DNA of 64,000 nt from Fasciola hepatica. Taxonomy: Eukaryota > Platyhelminthes > Trematoda > Plagiorchiida > Fasciolidae. A program made the position numbers and the translations under genes. Under the pieces are notes generated by a model. It was not told where the DNA came from. It did no database searches and saw nothing but the letters and a program-made list of their open reading frames with translations. Shown here one piece after another: positions 35,667 through 47,524 of this stretch. The number at the start of each line of letters is the position of its first letter. Position 1 is the first letter of the stretch. The stretch is from the NCBI GenBank assembly GCA_948099385.1, contig CANUEZ040000161.1, positions 2,790,001 to 2,854,000 of the forward strand, written 5' to 3'.

Positions 35667-36299
35667 TTATTTGGAAAGACCCAGGTAGAGGCCTAGCTTT
35701 TTCTTGAAGATAGTTTTGCTCTGATAAATAACAATATCTTCCAGAAGTGCATTCCACATAGTAATAACCCTATAGCTAAAAAAGTTAATCCTTAGTGAAG
35801 TGCGTGGCCTCGGTTTGAAAACTTTTCTGCTGTGACCACAGAGAGAAGAGGCTGGACAGACGGAGAGGAAGCAATCGCTTTGACCTGTTTCAAAAAAGAG
35901 GAACATCAAAAACAGATCACCTCTTACGCGTTTTACGTCAAGGGGATAGAGATTGAGGAGTGAGAGGCGGACGGGACAAGGTAGATGGGATAGACCCATT
36001 ACTGCCTTGGTGGAGGCCCGCTGAACTTTTTCTAGGATCTCGCGGTCTCGGACAAGACCACAGTGCACTATCTGACTACCGTACTCCAGCGGAGGTCGGA
36101 TATACGTGCCGAAAATTATGGAGAAATCATCCTTAGATACGCTGGAGAAAGGTTTTCGAATCATGTTTAGGACTCGAAAGGCAGACTTGCTCGCAAGTTG
36201 GTGATTATGAGAGAAGGATAAGTTACAATCTAACCAGAAACCGAGCACCTTGTGTCGGTCAACCCTTGGCAGTGTGGTTGCTCCGTTAATGGAAAACAT
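35667..36299 (-). pseudogene. CR1-A RT C-terminal region, left arm
   Basis: Mirror of 60,656-61,288, where the domain is described. It is a 210-codon frame in phase with the RT frame upstream, separated by a TAG. One residue differs from the right copy (Lys here, Glu there) in the IR-x-PFSSVSKDD segment. Confidence 0.88.
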
Positions 36300-36308
36300 G
36301 TGACCAGT

Positions 36309-36881
36309 CTATCTGCCGAAAGACATGCTCACGCATTTGTCATCATTAACTGGGAGCTTCCAATCCTCGGACCAGCGTTTTGTTTCATAAACTGCAATTT
36401 GCAGGTCTTCAACGCTTGAACTCCAGAGGGTTACATCATCTGCGTACATGGCAATGTTCGCAAGAAGGGCTGTCGGAAGATCGTTTATATAGATCAAGAA
36501 AAGAAGAGGACCTAAGATCGACCCTTGGGGGACTCCAGTTGTTAGTGGGGAGGGTTGAGACAAAGCATTCCCGACTTTAAACACAAAGGTGCGGTCGGTA
36601 AGGAAGCTACGTAGGATGGCCAACATGGAGCCTGTGATCCCGTATGTTTGCAGCTTACAAAGAAGAGGGGCATGGGGGACCTTATCGAAGGCCTTAGCAA
36701 AATCGATGAATACAGCTTGTAAGAGCTGGCCATCATCATAGGCTTTCGTTAGACTATCCATGACAATAAGCATATTAATGATGCATGATCTGCCGGGAAG
36801 AAACCCATGTTGGGACGGGGAGAGGATCTTAGTAATATGAAGATGGGAAAGAATCTCACTCCTAAGAATTCCCTCAAACAT
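36309..36881 (-). pseudogene. CR1-A reverse transcriptase core, left arm
   Basis: Mirror of 60,074-60,646, with the same 190-residue reading. Motif C YADD is encoded at 36,435-36,446 (minus). See the right-arm entry. Confidence 0.93.
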
Positions 36882-37035
36882 TTTGCTGGGGATGCTGGTG
36901 AGGCTTAGGGTCTGTAACTAGAAGCGAGGTGTCTACTACCCTTCTTATAGATGGGTGCGATCACTGCTTTTTTCCAGCTACTGGGTAAAACTCCATCGTC
37001 AACACTTTGCTGAAAAAGCGAGGCATAAGAAGCAG

Positions 37036-37335
37036 CTAATGTATCCGCGGCTTCCTTGAGAGCACTGAGTGGATTAGGTCAGGACCCATAGAGCAATATT
37101 GGTTGAGCCGTCGGAAACATTGAGCGACTGCACCAATGGGAATAGTGACGCGGTTAAGGGTAGTGGTCAGAGATAACGGGTGCATGGTAGGGTGGGATGA
37201 TATGGGTATGGAGCTAAAAATTGTACGGAAGTAGGAGCTGAATTCCTCGGCTACTTGGCTAAGGGAAGTGACTGGAGGTTTGGCACTATCTTTGAGAGCT
37301 AACGGCGTCGGAGCTGTACCCCTAAGACGGCGCAT
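37036..37335 (-). pseudogene. CR1-A linker/RT N-terminal segment, left arm
   Basis: Mirror of 59,620-59,919; a 99-codon piece in a different frame from the endonuclease tail and the RT core. See the right-arm entry. Confidence 0.7.
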
Positions 37336-37907
37336 GTACTGGAAGAAAATGCCTTATTGGTCCGTGCTCGATCAAGTACAGATCGTTGGACTGCATTCTG
37401 ATAGGACCTAATCTTGTCTTTGCATATGTTCCGTATGATCCTGAAGTCTTCTGCATCACGAGCAAGGCCTGTGGCTTTATAGCTAGCAAAGAGGCGTGCG
37501 CGTTCGTCTAGAATGCGCCCAATGGGGCGAGGGAGGAGTCGCTTAGCGGTCTGTGGGCGACGAATTCTGGGGACAAATAGCCTATCAGCTAAGGAGATTA
37601 ACTCTCTGAGATTCTCTGCCATCTCATCCGCAGAGTTACCTGGGTTAGTTGAATTTAGCTGGGAGCGAAAAAATGCACAGACTTTGTCAAAATTGGTCCT
37701 TTTGAAGGATCTCAAAATTTTAGTTTCTGAGGGAAGAAGAGGCCATTTCACGATATAATCGAATCCAATGAGAATAAGATCACTTTTGCCGAGGGGCGGC
37801 AAGTAATGCACCACATCTATTAGGAACCGATCACTGGTGACGACCAGGTCTAGTAGGGACGGACCGTGGCCTGTGCGATATCTAGTCGGATCTCTTACGT
37901 TCCGCAC
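37299..37907 (-). pseudogene. CR1-A endonuclease C-terminus and linker, left arm
   Basis: Mirror of 59,048-59,656. Two residues differ: Ala and Glu here, Thr and Ala on the right, in the EM-x-ENLR-x-LIS segment. See the right-arm entry. Confidence 0.82.
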
Positions 37908-38001
37908 CCATGAGTTTTTCAGTACGAGATTAAGGAGGGGTTTACCGAAAATGATAGACGGGGCATCAGCTCCTTGCCAGTTTGTACTGGGAGAGTTGAT
38001 G

Positions 38002-39039
38002 TCACGAGTGACTAACAGATGGGTGAAGTCTGTGTAGCTTTTTCAAGGAGCCTAATAAATCTATGAGACTTAGACTATCAGCTGAATCGCATGCGGGAGG
38101 ACGGTAGACAACACCAAGCAATAGGGTGTCTGTCCTAGAGAGGTTAAACACAGCCCACAAATGATCAATACATGGAAAGGTAGGGGTTGTCAGTAAAGTG
38201 GGAGGAGGAATCGAATTATCGTAGTATATGATGACCCCGCCGGCACGACCTCTACTGGAGCCCTGCCTTACTGTGAAGTATCCCGGAGTGGATATTTCGG
38301 CATCAAGTATGTCAGGGGTGAGCCAGGTTTCTGTGAGGGCTATGATCTGAGGCTCCTTATCCACTGCAAGCTGCCGAAGCTCCGGGATCTTATTCAACAC
38401 GCTCAGGCAATCGCTGTAAAAACACTTGAGCACATGCTCAGGAGTTGTTGCAGAATCGCCAGAGGCAGCTTGTTTTGGGTTTAGGGATTGGGAAAGAGAG
38501 GGATTTGGGGATGGAAAGGAGGCTCTGGGAGAGTCGGGGGCTGAAGATATTGGGGGGCCAGAGGGTATATAGACTGCTGGGGGGGGGGCCGGTAGGTTTT
38601 GGTCTAGTAAACTGGGGGGTATCGTACCAGGCGGACGGTCTACATCCTTCGGTCCCCGAAAAGGGTGGGCTGCTTTTTGTGACTTGCCCTTCTGCGCACT
38701 GCGAGATGCCCTGTTCTGAGTTTTTTTGTTGGTGAGCTTGTTTTTCATGACAGCACTAGATATATTATCTGGTGCGTTAACCTCCTCACTGCTTCTTTCA
38801 GTAGAAACAGGTTGCAGGTTCATGTCTGGGCTCAAGGATGAGTGAGTCTCGTCCGTTGAAATATTCTTATTGGCAATGATGGGGCCCGGGATACTTTCCG
38901 TAGGCGACAGATGTTTAGTGGCACTGGGCCTACTACTGGGAGTACTTTCGGCGACGGGAAATGGTGTCAGTAGGGAGGAGAGGGATGGTGGGCATGCAGC
39001 TTGGTCCTCAAGGCGAGTTACCTGGACAACTGGCAACAC
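38002..39039 (-). pseudogene. CR1-A ORF2 N-terminal linker plus endonuclease start, left arm
   Basis: A single open frame of 345 codons, longer than its mirror because the left homopolymer has 10 G (38,579-38,588) and keeps phase, while the right has 9 C and breaks it. The first ~200 residues are Ser/Pro-rich, basic and low in complexity. The endonuclease begins around residue 210 with CFYSDCLSVLNKIPELRQLA, then IIALTETWLTPDILDAEIST (catalytic Glu), GGVIIYYDNS and LLLGVVYRPP, ending in SHS where a frameshift cuts the domain before its Asp/Asn motif. The left version is therefore nearer the ancestral state at this position. Confidence 0.88.
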
Positions 39040-39713
39040 TCTGAGCCAAGGATCGGCTTTTTGTGAATTTCTGGCTTAGCCTTCTCACTGCGCAGCTTCA
39101 GATGAAGTGGCTTATCAATGGACACGTCCGTGAGCCCTCTAATTTCCTCCTTGAGCTTTGCGGCCGAGGAAACAATTCGTTTGGCTGCATCTGTGGAGCC
39201 CATTACAATGAGAATAACGTGAACCCGGTTGGTGCGTTTGGTTACCAACCAAGTGGACCGACCTTTAAGTGGGAAAGGGAGCTTAAGGCGGTTAAACACC
39301 TGGGCGTAGGTGTTATGAGGGTGATCCAAACTGAGGAAGCGGCCCCAAAGTATGACTCGCTTAGAGCAATTCTCGGTATCTTGTAATATCTTGGCGGCGT
39401 CAAGAATTTGCTGCTCAGAAACTCTACACACCTGATCGGCTGCCTAAGACACCGGGAGGGATTTGATTACCAAACTCCTCAGGCTGGTCAGCTCATTCTT
39501 AAGGGTGCGGACGGTGCCCCTTAGCTCGGCTCTCTCTGCAGCCTGACTTTGGACTGCACATTTTAGTGCATCCGTTGCCAGTGCATTATGAAGGACCGTT
39601 TCGTCCGGATTGATGAGTGAGGCATTGGCCACAGAGGGGGAATCGCACTGCCTCATGGGGAAAGTAGCCTCATCTGAGCAAGCGGTTATATAAATGGTGA
39701 GGGGCATTGACAT
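39018..39713 (-). pseudogene. CR1-A ORF1 with an in-frame stop, left arm
   Basis: Mirror of 57,243-57,938: two open halves in one phase separated by TAG at 39,444-39,446. One residue differs in the coil segment (Gly here, Ala on the right, base 39,518). See the right-arm entry. Confidence 0.7.
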
Positions 39714-39719
39714 TGTTCA

Positions 39720-40070
39720 GGGTCCAGTCAGAACAGATAAAGATAAACTTAAATGGATGGGGACGAGTTGTGTGTTCTAAAAATTTCAAAAACAGCTACA
39801 CTCACAGGGGGAGGCGACCGCACTGCTGGTGTACAGCAGTTCAGTAACGATGAAAGGATGGATGCCGGAAATGAATGCAGCGCCTGTGCGCAACCTCTCT
39901 CCTAGAAGACTGAAGACGTCCTCAAAATGCCAGGTTGTGAAGACGTTTGTTTGTCTGCAGAAGGGTCCTCACAATTGTAAAAGCGATAACAAAGATGAAA
40001 ATGATAGCAAGCGGGGAGTGAACGGCTATCGGCTTGTCGTACGCTGGAGATAGATGAAAAGGATTCAGAA
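39720..40070. other. Probable CR1-A 5' untranslated region, left arm
   Basis: About 350 bp between CR1-A ORF1 and the gypsy RNaseH remnant. No gene is seen. It is likely LINE 5' leader or promoter, but the 5' end of the element could not be fixed. Confidence 0.35.
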
Positions 40071-40074
40071 CGGT

Positions 40075-42260
40075 TTGTTTGTTCGCCTGCAGGATTGCTT
40101 TATGGATCGATAATTTCCTCGATATTTACTGTAGGTAAACGTGTTCTTCCTTCCGCCGAGTGTGCAGAGCTGTCGTAGCGGTTTGCCTCTCAGTGCAAAA
40201 CTGGTCGGGATTGCTAGAAGAAAAGCTGGGCGTGCCAAAACTTCCAAACGCGCACATACCGTGGTATGAGAGTAGTCTAAGGTGAGGTAAACTGCTAGAA
40301 GTTCCCCTCAGAATGTGCTCTACCTAAATTCAACCGGCCACAGACGTCTGAAGAAGAATGGTACAGGCTGCTAGATGCATCGCACTCGTTGAAGAGCAGC
40401 ACCGGCAGCTGAGTCTGAAGCATTGGTTGACAGCTTCAGGGGAGCGATTGGCAGGCGATGCGCAACGGCAGCTACGTTGCGGTTAGCCTATTTCAGATTG
40501 ACAAAAGTGGATCAAGCATCTTGGGAAATTCGAATGTATTGGCCTTGCCTCGTGGGGAATCTCTGATGTTACAGCATCTGGGCACACTTGGAAACAAAAC
40601 GACGGGGAGTGCTGACTCAACCATTGAATCGTCGGAGCGTTTTGAAGAGTGAGGGTTTAGGATATCCAACAATCGCCTGCGCTTAATCTTCCATAGGTGA
40701 AACTTCTGAGGCTGATATGGCATGACCGGGGAACTCGATGCTCTCTCAATCAAATGAATATTTCGTAGTGTAGAAAGTTTCCCTGCATTGAGACAAACTT
40801 GTAAAAGTCTTTTGTAAACGCACAATTTGGTCGTTGGAGATTGCACTAGCGATTAGGATATCATCTGAATATGTGTAAACTCTGCCTAAGCCTTGACAGA
40901 CCCGATCTATGGATCGCTGGGATGTTTGTGCCCCACCGCGAAGACCGAGTGGTACTTGGGGAACCCGGGTAAGCCAAACGATGTGATTAGAGCTGCCTCT
41001 GTGATTAGCGCAAATTTGACTGCAAAGGTGAACCAAATTTGTGTAACTAAGGTCGTGAGATTGCTCAATCTTGTCGTGAGGTCCTGGACATGTAGAATTG
41101 GGTAGCGGTCAAGCGTGGCGCTGTTGTTGAATGCCCAATAATAGCGACAAGGCCACCAGTCTTCTAAAGACGTTTTGGTACCGCATGTAGCGGAGAAGCC
41201 ACAGGACTGAAGGTGGTCTAATGAAACCGAGATCCAGCATGTTATGAAAGTCGGTGTTGGCTATCTTAAGCTCGCCGGGTGCTAAGCGCCCGGCACAACG
41301 GTGAACCGGTGAACCAACCGTAAGCACATGGTGTAGTGCGTCCGTCGACACCCGCGATATCACGTTAGCAGGTTGCCATAGTCCAGGAAGCTCATCCAGG
41401 AACTCACAGTTGCGGTCTATCACAGCAGAAGCGACGAGGACTGCATGCATCACGTCGTGTGACCCTGTGCAGTGAGGTTGGCTAATGCTTACCTGTGCCC
41501 CCGTGTCTAGTAAACGATGTTTCAAATATTCCGTCAGTCATAAAAGGTTGCCGACCGTGAGCGGGAAGGCCTGGCAAGTATGACACCTGCATCGGTCAGC
41601 TTTTGCGCTTCCTCGCTACTTAGACTGATACGTATGGACTTTGGTGCATTTTTTGTTTTGTCACCGTGGCGGCGGTGGTGGCAACACAAGCCGACGTTCT
41701 TAGGGCCACACCACTGTGAACAGTTTGGGCCGCTTGATGCGCGAGATACGAAATTCGGTCGCCATGCTTTTAGCGCGGTAATCCGAGAGGATGACGACTC
41801 CACCCGCTTAGTCAAACGCCCCATGATGGTAACATGGTTTACTTCAGGATCCTTAGCTGTGTGCAGGAGAGAGAGCAAGGCTCGTGCATGCCCCCGACCA
41901 GTGCCTTCCAATAATCCCCCCAAGATTGGTTTATTCCTAAAAACAGCTAGCATGGCTCGAATATCATTCAGATGCGCTCGCAAGTAAAGCATGTGCAACA
42001 CTGCACCATCCAATTTGATGGCTGAGTCATGCCTTTGCATAAAGCGGAGAATTTGCGTCGGTGTTTGGGTGCGATGGGCAAAACTCACCGCCGGACATCT
42101 GTTTCTTTGGCTTATATTCCGCTGACAAACCGAACGTCCTTAGCGCGACGTCTCGCAACCTATCGCGCGGGCTCTCTTTAGGGCGGTTGCACAAAGTACC
42201 GCTATTTACTGGAGCCGGGGCCGGTGTAATTGCCCCACCAAATATGTATACTTCGTAGGT
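40075..42260 (-). pseudogene. Ty3/gypsy gag-protease-RT-RNaseH remnant, left arm
   Basis: Mirror of 54,695-56,880, reading right to left: gag (42,088-41,534), protease and RT start (41,525-41,109), RT core (about 41,036-40,746), then RT connection and RNaseH (about 40,740-40,075). One base difference changes Pro (left) to Ser (right) in FEF-x-KM near 40,525. The domain evidence is given with the right-arm entries. Confidence 0.85.
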
Positions 42261-42289
42261 TGGCTGGTTATGCGTACCATTTGAAATTG

Positions 42290-43583
42290 TGCCCTCACTC
42301 GAACCCGTCGAAGCTTTGGGTCCACGGGTAAGAACCAGGCTCTTTTGTGCGCTTGAGATCCCGAAAGGGGAATTCTGCTTGCAGTTCTGGCACCCCTCCC
42401 AGGATCATCCGCCGCACGTAAATCAGGTCACCTCCTAATTTTCAATACACCTCCGAAAACAACCCTGTCACCTGCGAACATGCGTTGCAGTGAGTTATCC
42501 GTGGTCCGACAACGGGCCAAGTAGTTGCGCTTTGAACCCTCTCAATTTTCTTCAGCTCAGTGATCGTGTACGGGGAGGCAGCAGCTCCGTCAGCTCCTAA
42601 CCTTAGACGGACGTGCGTTCAAGGTAACCTGAATGCTTTAGAGGATAGCCCTCCGAATGAACGTTGGATGAAGCTAAGTATACTCTAAGCTGAGGCGCAT
42701 ATGTTGTTAGTGTGGCCCTGAGTTTTCAACAACCAGATCACAGTCTCACCAGGATCACAATCACAGGTAATCACTCGGAGAGCCATCTCCTGGAAGGTAT
42801 TGACCTATTTTGGCCTCAGTTTGCCTGTCTCTTCCTGTGCACAATTCTGGGCGTTGAAAGAATGTGACTGAGATGCGGACCGGACTGAAACAGTGTCCAG
42901 ATCCGCTCGTGGTTCGTGATGGTCTGCATCAGTCCTAATCACTTGCCAGATTTTTGGGTCCCAGACAAAGGTTAGACAGGGAGGCTAAGGACGTGGCGGT
43001 AGTATTCATGTCCTGAAATAATGGGCGAGTATGAGGCTTCGGCCCAAATTTTTCCGCATCTTGTGATTATCTTGTTATCTGAATATTTTCGGTGGATCAT
43101 TGACGAACATTAAAAGCAACAACGGGCCAAAGGCCAAGCCTTGCGGAGCTTCACCGCAAGCTGCTCCCCACACCCAGTAAGACTGTGTGATCCTCGAGGA
43201 GAAGAACTTCCCAGCAGGGAATCATCGAGTCAAGTGATTAGTGGTTCTGTTGCTCCCAAGAACACCAATTAAAGAATTACACGGTAATATGGGATCTCGT
43301 CGAATGCCTTGCTGAAATTAACGAAGAAAACGCCCGTGTGGTAGCTTTCAGCTTTAGCGCGTGCCCGGTGTTCGCGATTCAGGAAGAGGTCCGACAGACA
43401 AAAGCGGCTTTCACGGAAGCAGTGCTACTGGTGGCTGAAAGGCCTGTGACTTTCGAGGTATAACTGCAAGTGTGCCGATACTAGTCACACCATTATCCTA
43501 CCAGTCTCACACGTAGCGCCAACGGACAGTAAATTGCAACTTCCACATTTCTATCGCCCTATGACTTTCGGAAGATAAGGACT
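42290..43583 (-). pseudogene. CR1-C reverse transcriptase fragment, left arm (truncated at breakpoint)
   Basis: Mirror of 53,373-54,670. Reading from 43,583 downwards it starts inside the RT fingers and continues through GVFFVNFSKAFDEIP and PQGLAFGPLLLLMFVNDPP to the C-terminal half. The upstream part present on the right (53,160-53,372) is missing here, so the left copy was cut by the rearrangement at 43,583. Confidence 0.78.
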
Positions 43584-46500
43584 CTTTCTAGTCGGACGGT
43601 TGCGGAACACCTCACCACCTGGCGAGTGTTGCACGCCGCCAAAATGAGCTGCTTTTTGGCCGCTGCGTTTGCAACAGCCCTAACTGTTCTAGCTATCCGG
43701 AATGTTGTATAACCGCCAAAAGCTATCTGACTTCGTCGGCTGAATTCCGTCATCGACGAAGAACTTACCTGGAAGGCTCACGCGTGTTAAATGTTGCTGC
43801 TGCCTTTAGTGTCGACGTGCATCTTAGCCAACCTAATTGGCAGTAGCCCTTTTCATGTTTGAACGTTACGCCTCGACAGCGAAAGGCCGCTAAACGAAGG
43901 AAGTGGTGCTTCTAGACGCTAAGTCTGCCGGTGGCTGAAGCAGGAAGCTGCTCAGTACGCCTTAATGATGATTTTGCACTTTCACGTAACACCCACTTAG
44001 GACAACGAGGATTTGGCGATAAAATGCGAGTGCAGCTTTCAGGGTTGGTCGAATAATGGTGGCAAACCAAAATCATTCAAGGAAGTTCTCAGTTCTGATG
44101 AATAATCGCGTCTGTTTTTCCAGCGATCTTAAAGATTAAAAGGATTAAAAACTCGACTTTCGCATGACTCACATCCTGAGGAAAGAAATAAGACAAATAC
44201 GATGACCAGCAACTTTCGGCAGCGCCAATCAAGGAAAGGGACGAACTCGTTCATAAAGAATTTTCGGGTTCAGCGGAGAAGACTTCAGATCTGGCTGCAG
44301 CCAATCGTGGAAGTTTTCATAATGCCCCTTCCAACAAGTGCTGCTTGGAAATTGGCGCCGCCCGTGGGACAAAGTGGACTTGCCGATACCGTACGATAGA
44401 AGGTCAGTGGCTTTCTGGCAGAACAAGACAATTTGGAGTAGTGTTTTGCGCTGGACATCAGCACTATCGCCCTGACAAAAACGCGGCTTGCGGTGGGTGT
44501 TTTGGATTTTGTAGCTGGCCGAGGGAGGTGGAAAACCCCGCCTTGTGGACAGGAGATAAACCAGAAGCCTGAATGGTCTAAGTCTGCCCTCAGGTTGGAA
44601 TAACCCCATGAGAACTAGATTCTTATTCCAACACAGAAGGCTGAAGTGATTACATATGGTGCCTTCCGAAACCTGCCACATGTATGTGCTTAGCACTCCG
44701 GGTTATCAGACACTGGCCAGATCCTGGGAGGAACCTAACGAAAGTGCAACAAACTAAATTCCGATAGTCGCCAAAAGACGGTTAGTGTCAGTGAGATGAG
44801 TAAAGGATAATTTTCATAAAAACAGTGTTGACCCCGTTTACGTATCAGACGCTGGACACTATACTAGCCACAAGAGCTAGAGCCGATCTGTACGCAAGCA
44901 GAGCACTCGGCAGTGGGCCTTTTCACTGCCGGAATTCAATTGCTCTTACTGCATGCGGACAAACAACGGACAGCCCTATGGCATTGAAATACATGGAGAA
45001 AGCCTGGGGTAATTACTAATTAGTTACTTTTGATTACGATAATTTTTGTTTGCGAATCAATGCATTCGAATTCGGTCATCTCAAGGTAGCTTCAGGTGTG
45101 AATCCGCTGGTATCATTTATCAGACCCGGGGGTGCACTAACCAAACACACCATCTTGCATACTCAAATGGGTTCAGAACAGCCTTTGCCTTGTTCCTGGC
45201 GAAAACGTCTGGCCGAATGCCGGCCTCAAAAATCAACAACCTCTGAGTGGTATCGACGCATTTACACAAGAGCACCGTTGAATCAGCAGGACCTATCACG
45301 GAGACAACATGTGACTCAACAGAAGCGCACACAAGTGGATCAGAACTCCATTTTGAAAACGGCCGTCTATTCCAGAAATTCTGAAGTTGAAGAGATCACG
45401 TTCAGATCAATTTTTTACTGCAGTTGGTGCGCTGTATTAGGGTGATCTTTCTTGGACAATAGTTGTCTGGAAGACGTCCATTGTGATTGACAATAAAAAT
45501 TATCTCTTTATCTTTGTTCTTGTCCTATATGTCTACTCACATAAAAACTCTGGTCGCGGTCGGCCATCATAACCTCCGGTTGCGCTCAGCTGAGCAAGAG
45601 GACAATGGCCTCAATTTTTTCCTATGATTCACGGTTTGGTTGAAACGGTTCTTTTGTATACAGCTTTTTGTTTCTGAATGATTATTGTAGATGCTGCAAA
45701 ATTTAACACAAACAATTTATCAGTCTTCGCTCAATCGGTTATTTTTGTTTTATTGGTCCATTTCGACTGGACATGCGATGACATGATGCTTGTTTGTGCA
45801 AGTGTAGACCATGGAGGGCTTGAAGCCGTAAAATAACTCTTGGAAAATGTGACATTCTGGTTCCGGCCGTACACTGACAGAGTGGAGTGCGAGGTATGAC
45901 CGGAGTGGAGGCTGCACCTAAAATCCGGCTCAAGCAATTTGATGGAGTACTCAACTACACGACGCCTTTTCTTCCACTCCCTTGTAGCTTGCGCGAAGCG
46001 GACCATGCGGAGGAGTCTATACGACCGGTGGTATCTTATTTTTGTCAAATATTTGCGCCCGTGTCTCGGTGAAGTCCACATGAAAAAGCAATTCTGTAAT
46101 TTTCCCTGGAGCTCAACAGCACACGTAGCCGAGGAAATCGAGCCCGGCAACTTGTGACAGTTTGAATGGCTTCACTCGCAGCCTAACGAAAAGCATCTTT
46201 AATTTCAATACACAAAGTTTCATGCAAAACCGGACAGTAACCGTTGGATGGAACAAATACAGCGTAGTCTATTTTATTTGGACAGCCCGCTATCTGCCAA
46301 TACTTGCACTAGTAGTTTTATATGTAAACAAAGTGGTACAAACACATATGTGGCAGCGTAAAGTTCTGATGCACTTCAATATACCTGTCTTCCTCCCACT
46401 GCGCGAAAACCGAATCCTGGTTGTTTTACCAAATGCAGTCTGTCTGCGAGGTGCTATTCTCACTTACTTCTTTCGTGGAAAAGAAGCAGAGCATCTGCAC

Positions 46501-46729
46501 TGTCGAGATGCTTGCAGACAGTGCACAGAACTAAAAAATACGAAACGATGTGCTTTCGAAGAAGCTCGTTGAATTGAGTGGGAGGGTGTGTGAAAGACTT
46601 CGTCTGCGTGCCAGAAAAGTAGAAAGCGAAGTCAAATAGGCAGCACAGCACCGGAGAAAAGCAAATTTTTGGTCATGGCGGCTGATCCAAATGCGGAAAA
46701 CAGGTGAAGCACCAACAAACAAATCAAGT
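43584..46729. other. Asymmetric block B (left only), unrecognised
   Basis: 3,146 bp between outer and inner left arms with no counterpart in the right half. Open frames reach 155 codons (44,229-44,696 minus), 139 codons (45,731-46,150 minus), 136 codons (46,162-46,572 plus) and 131 codons (45,050-45,445 plus), none with a motif I recognise. It contains one dispersed repeat at 45,530-45,780. Confidence 0.5.
45530..45780. repeat. Dispersed repeat R15/45, copy 2 (continuous)
   Basis: About 250 bp matching, in order, two separated parts of 15,118-15,705: an ACTCTGGTCGCGGTCGGCC segment, GGTTTGGTTGAAACGGTTCTT, and ATTTATCAGTCTTCGCTCAA followed by CATTTCGACTGGACATGC. It carries no coding sequence that I recognise. 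Confidence 0.5.
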
Positions 46730-47524
46730 ACCATACAGTCTACACATCATGTTTCTCTCTGAGTTTACAGAGGAGGAGGCAGCTGGTTCACTGCTCTCGA
46801 TCAGAACTGAATATTAACGGGGACCAGATGGCATCAATCCCTTGTGCCAAAAAGACCGGCTGAAATATTATCACTGACAATCACAAGAACTTTAACTCGT
46901 CGACGTTGACTGGACAACTGCCTTGAGGGCGGAAACAGGCCATCAGTAATCGTTTCTCCAAAAGTGGTTCACAGGTGGCTGACGTCAACTGCCACTCTGT
47001 GTCCAACACCCGTGGCTGGCAAGACGCTGGGAAGCCCAGTTGCCTTCTGCTCTAGCAAGCGAACTGAGCCAGCAACCGCTTTGCTTGCAGCAAAAAGGTT
47101 TTTGAAAAAGCTTTCCGGCACTGCTGCTTGCCTGTGAAAACTGGTCGGGAGTGTCGGCCGCAAAGCACCCCACAGAAGAAAACTATGCTAACTTATCACA
47201 GCATTCAACAGAGTACCGCATAGATGACTTCTGCGAAATCTTGTAGCCCCCTCACGCAAGCCATGAGAACCGAAATTCGAGTAACGCGCAGCCAGTTCAC
47301 ACAAATCCCAAAACTAGGACGGGGTTGATTCATGAAGGCCTACGGTTTCAAGTTGAAAGCCACAAAATGTACGACTATACACAAACCTTACTTATGCGGC
47401 CAAAAAGACTCAGCAGCAAAATCCAGAGGCTAAATTTCAAATGGTTTAAACACGGCAGTCAAGACGGTTTGAGATTAAATTCGGGAGTTTCACGGAGGCA
47501 AAAAAGCATGCAAAAGTGTTGTGT
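46730..47524. repeat. Inner left arm of the palindrome
   Basis: 795 bp, the reverse complement of 48,866-49,660 (paired coordinates sum to 96,390). Segments I compared were identical. The match ends at 47,524/48,866 on the spacer side, inside a GTGTTGTGT word, and at 46,730/49,660 on the outer side. Confidence 0.95.
46800..47330 (+). pseudogene. CR1-like RT N-terminal fragment in inner left arm
   Basis: Across three frames it shows GDQMASIP, from GPDGINP (about 46,820), TLTGQLP (about 46,910), and, about 47,187-47,255, LITAFNRVPHR-x-LLRNLVA, a decayed FSKAFDRVPHxxLLxKL motif A. A stretch between 47,000 and 47,170 does not fit RT and may be an insertion. Heavily eroded and non-functional. Its copy on the opposite strand in the right inner arm is identical where compared. 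Confidence 0.65.

Larger units (their letters stand above)
32955..43583. repeat. Outer left arm of the large palindrome
   Basis: This 10.6 kb is the reverse complement of 53,373-64,000. Paired coordinates sum to 96,956 from about 38,588 to 43,583 and to 96,955 from 32,955 to about 38,579. The change falls in a homopolymer (10 G here, 9 C opposite). In the parts I compared, at least nine single-base differences were found, giving about 99.9% identity. The left limit is only the mirror of the window end; the true end is not visible. The match stops at 43,583, with weak similarity for about 15 more bases. Confidence 0.95.
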
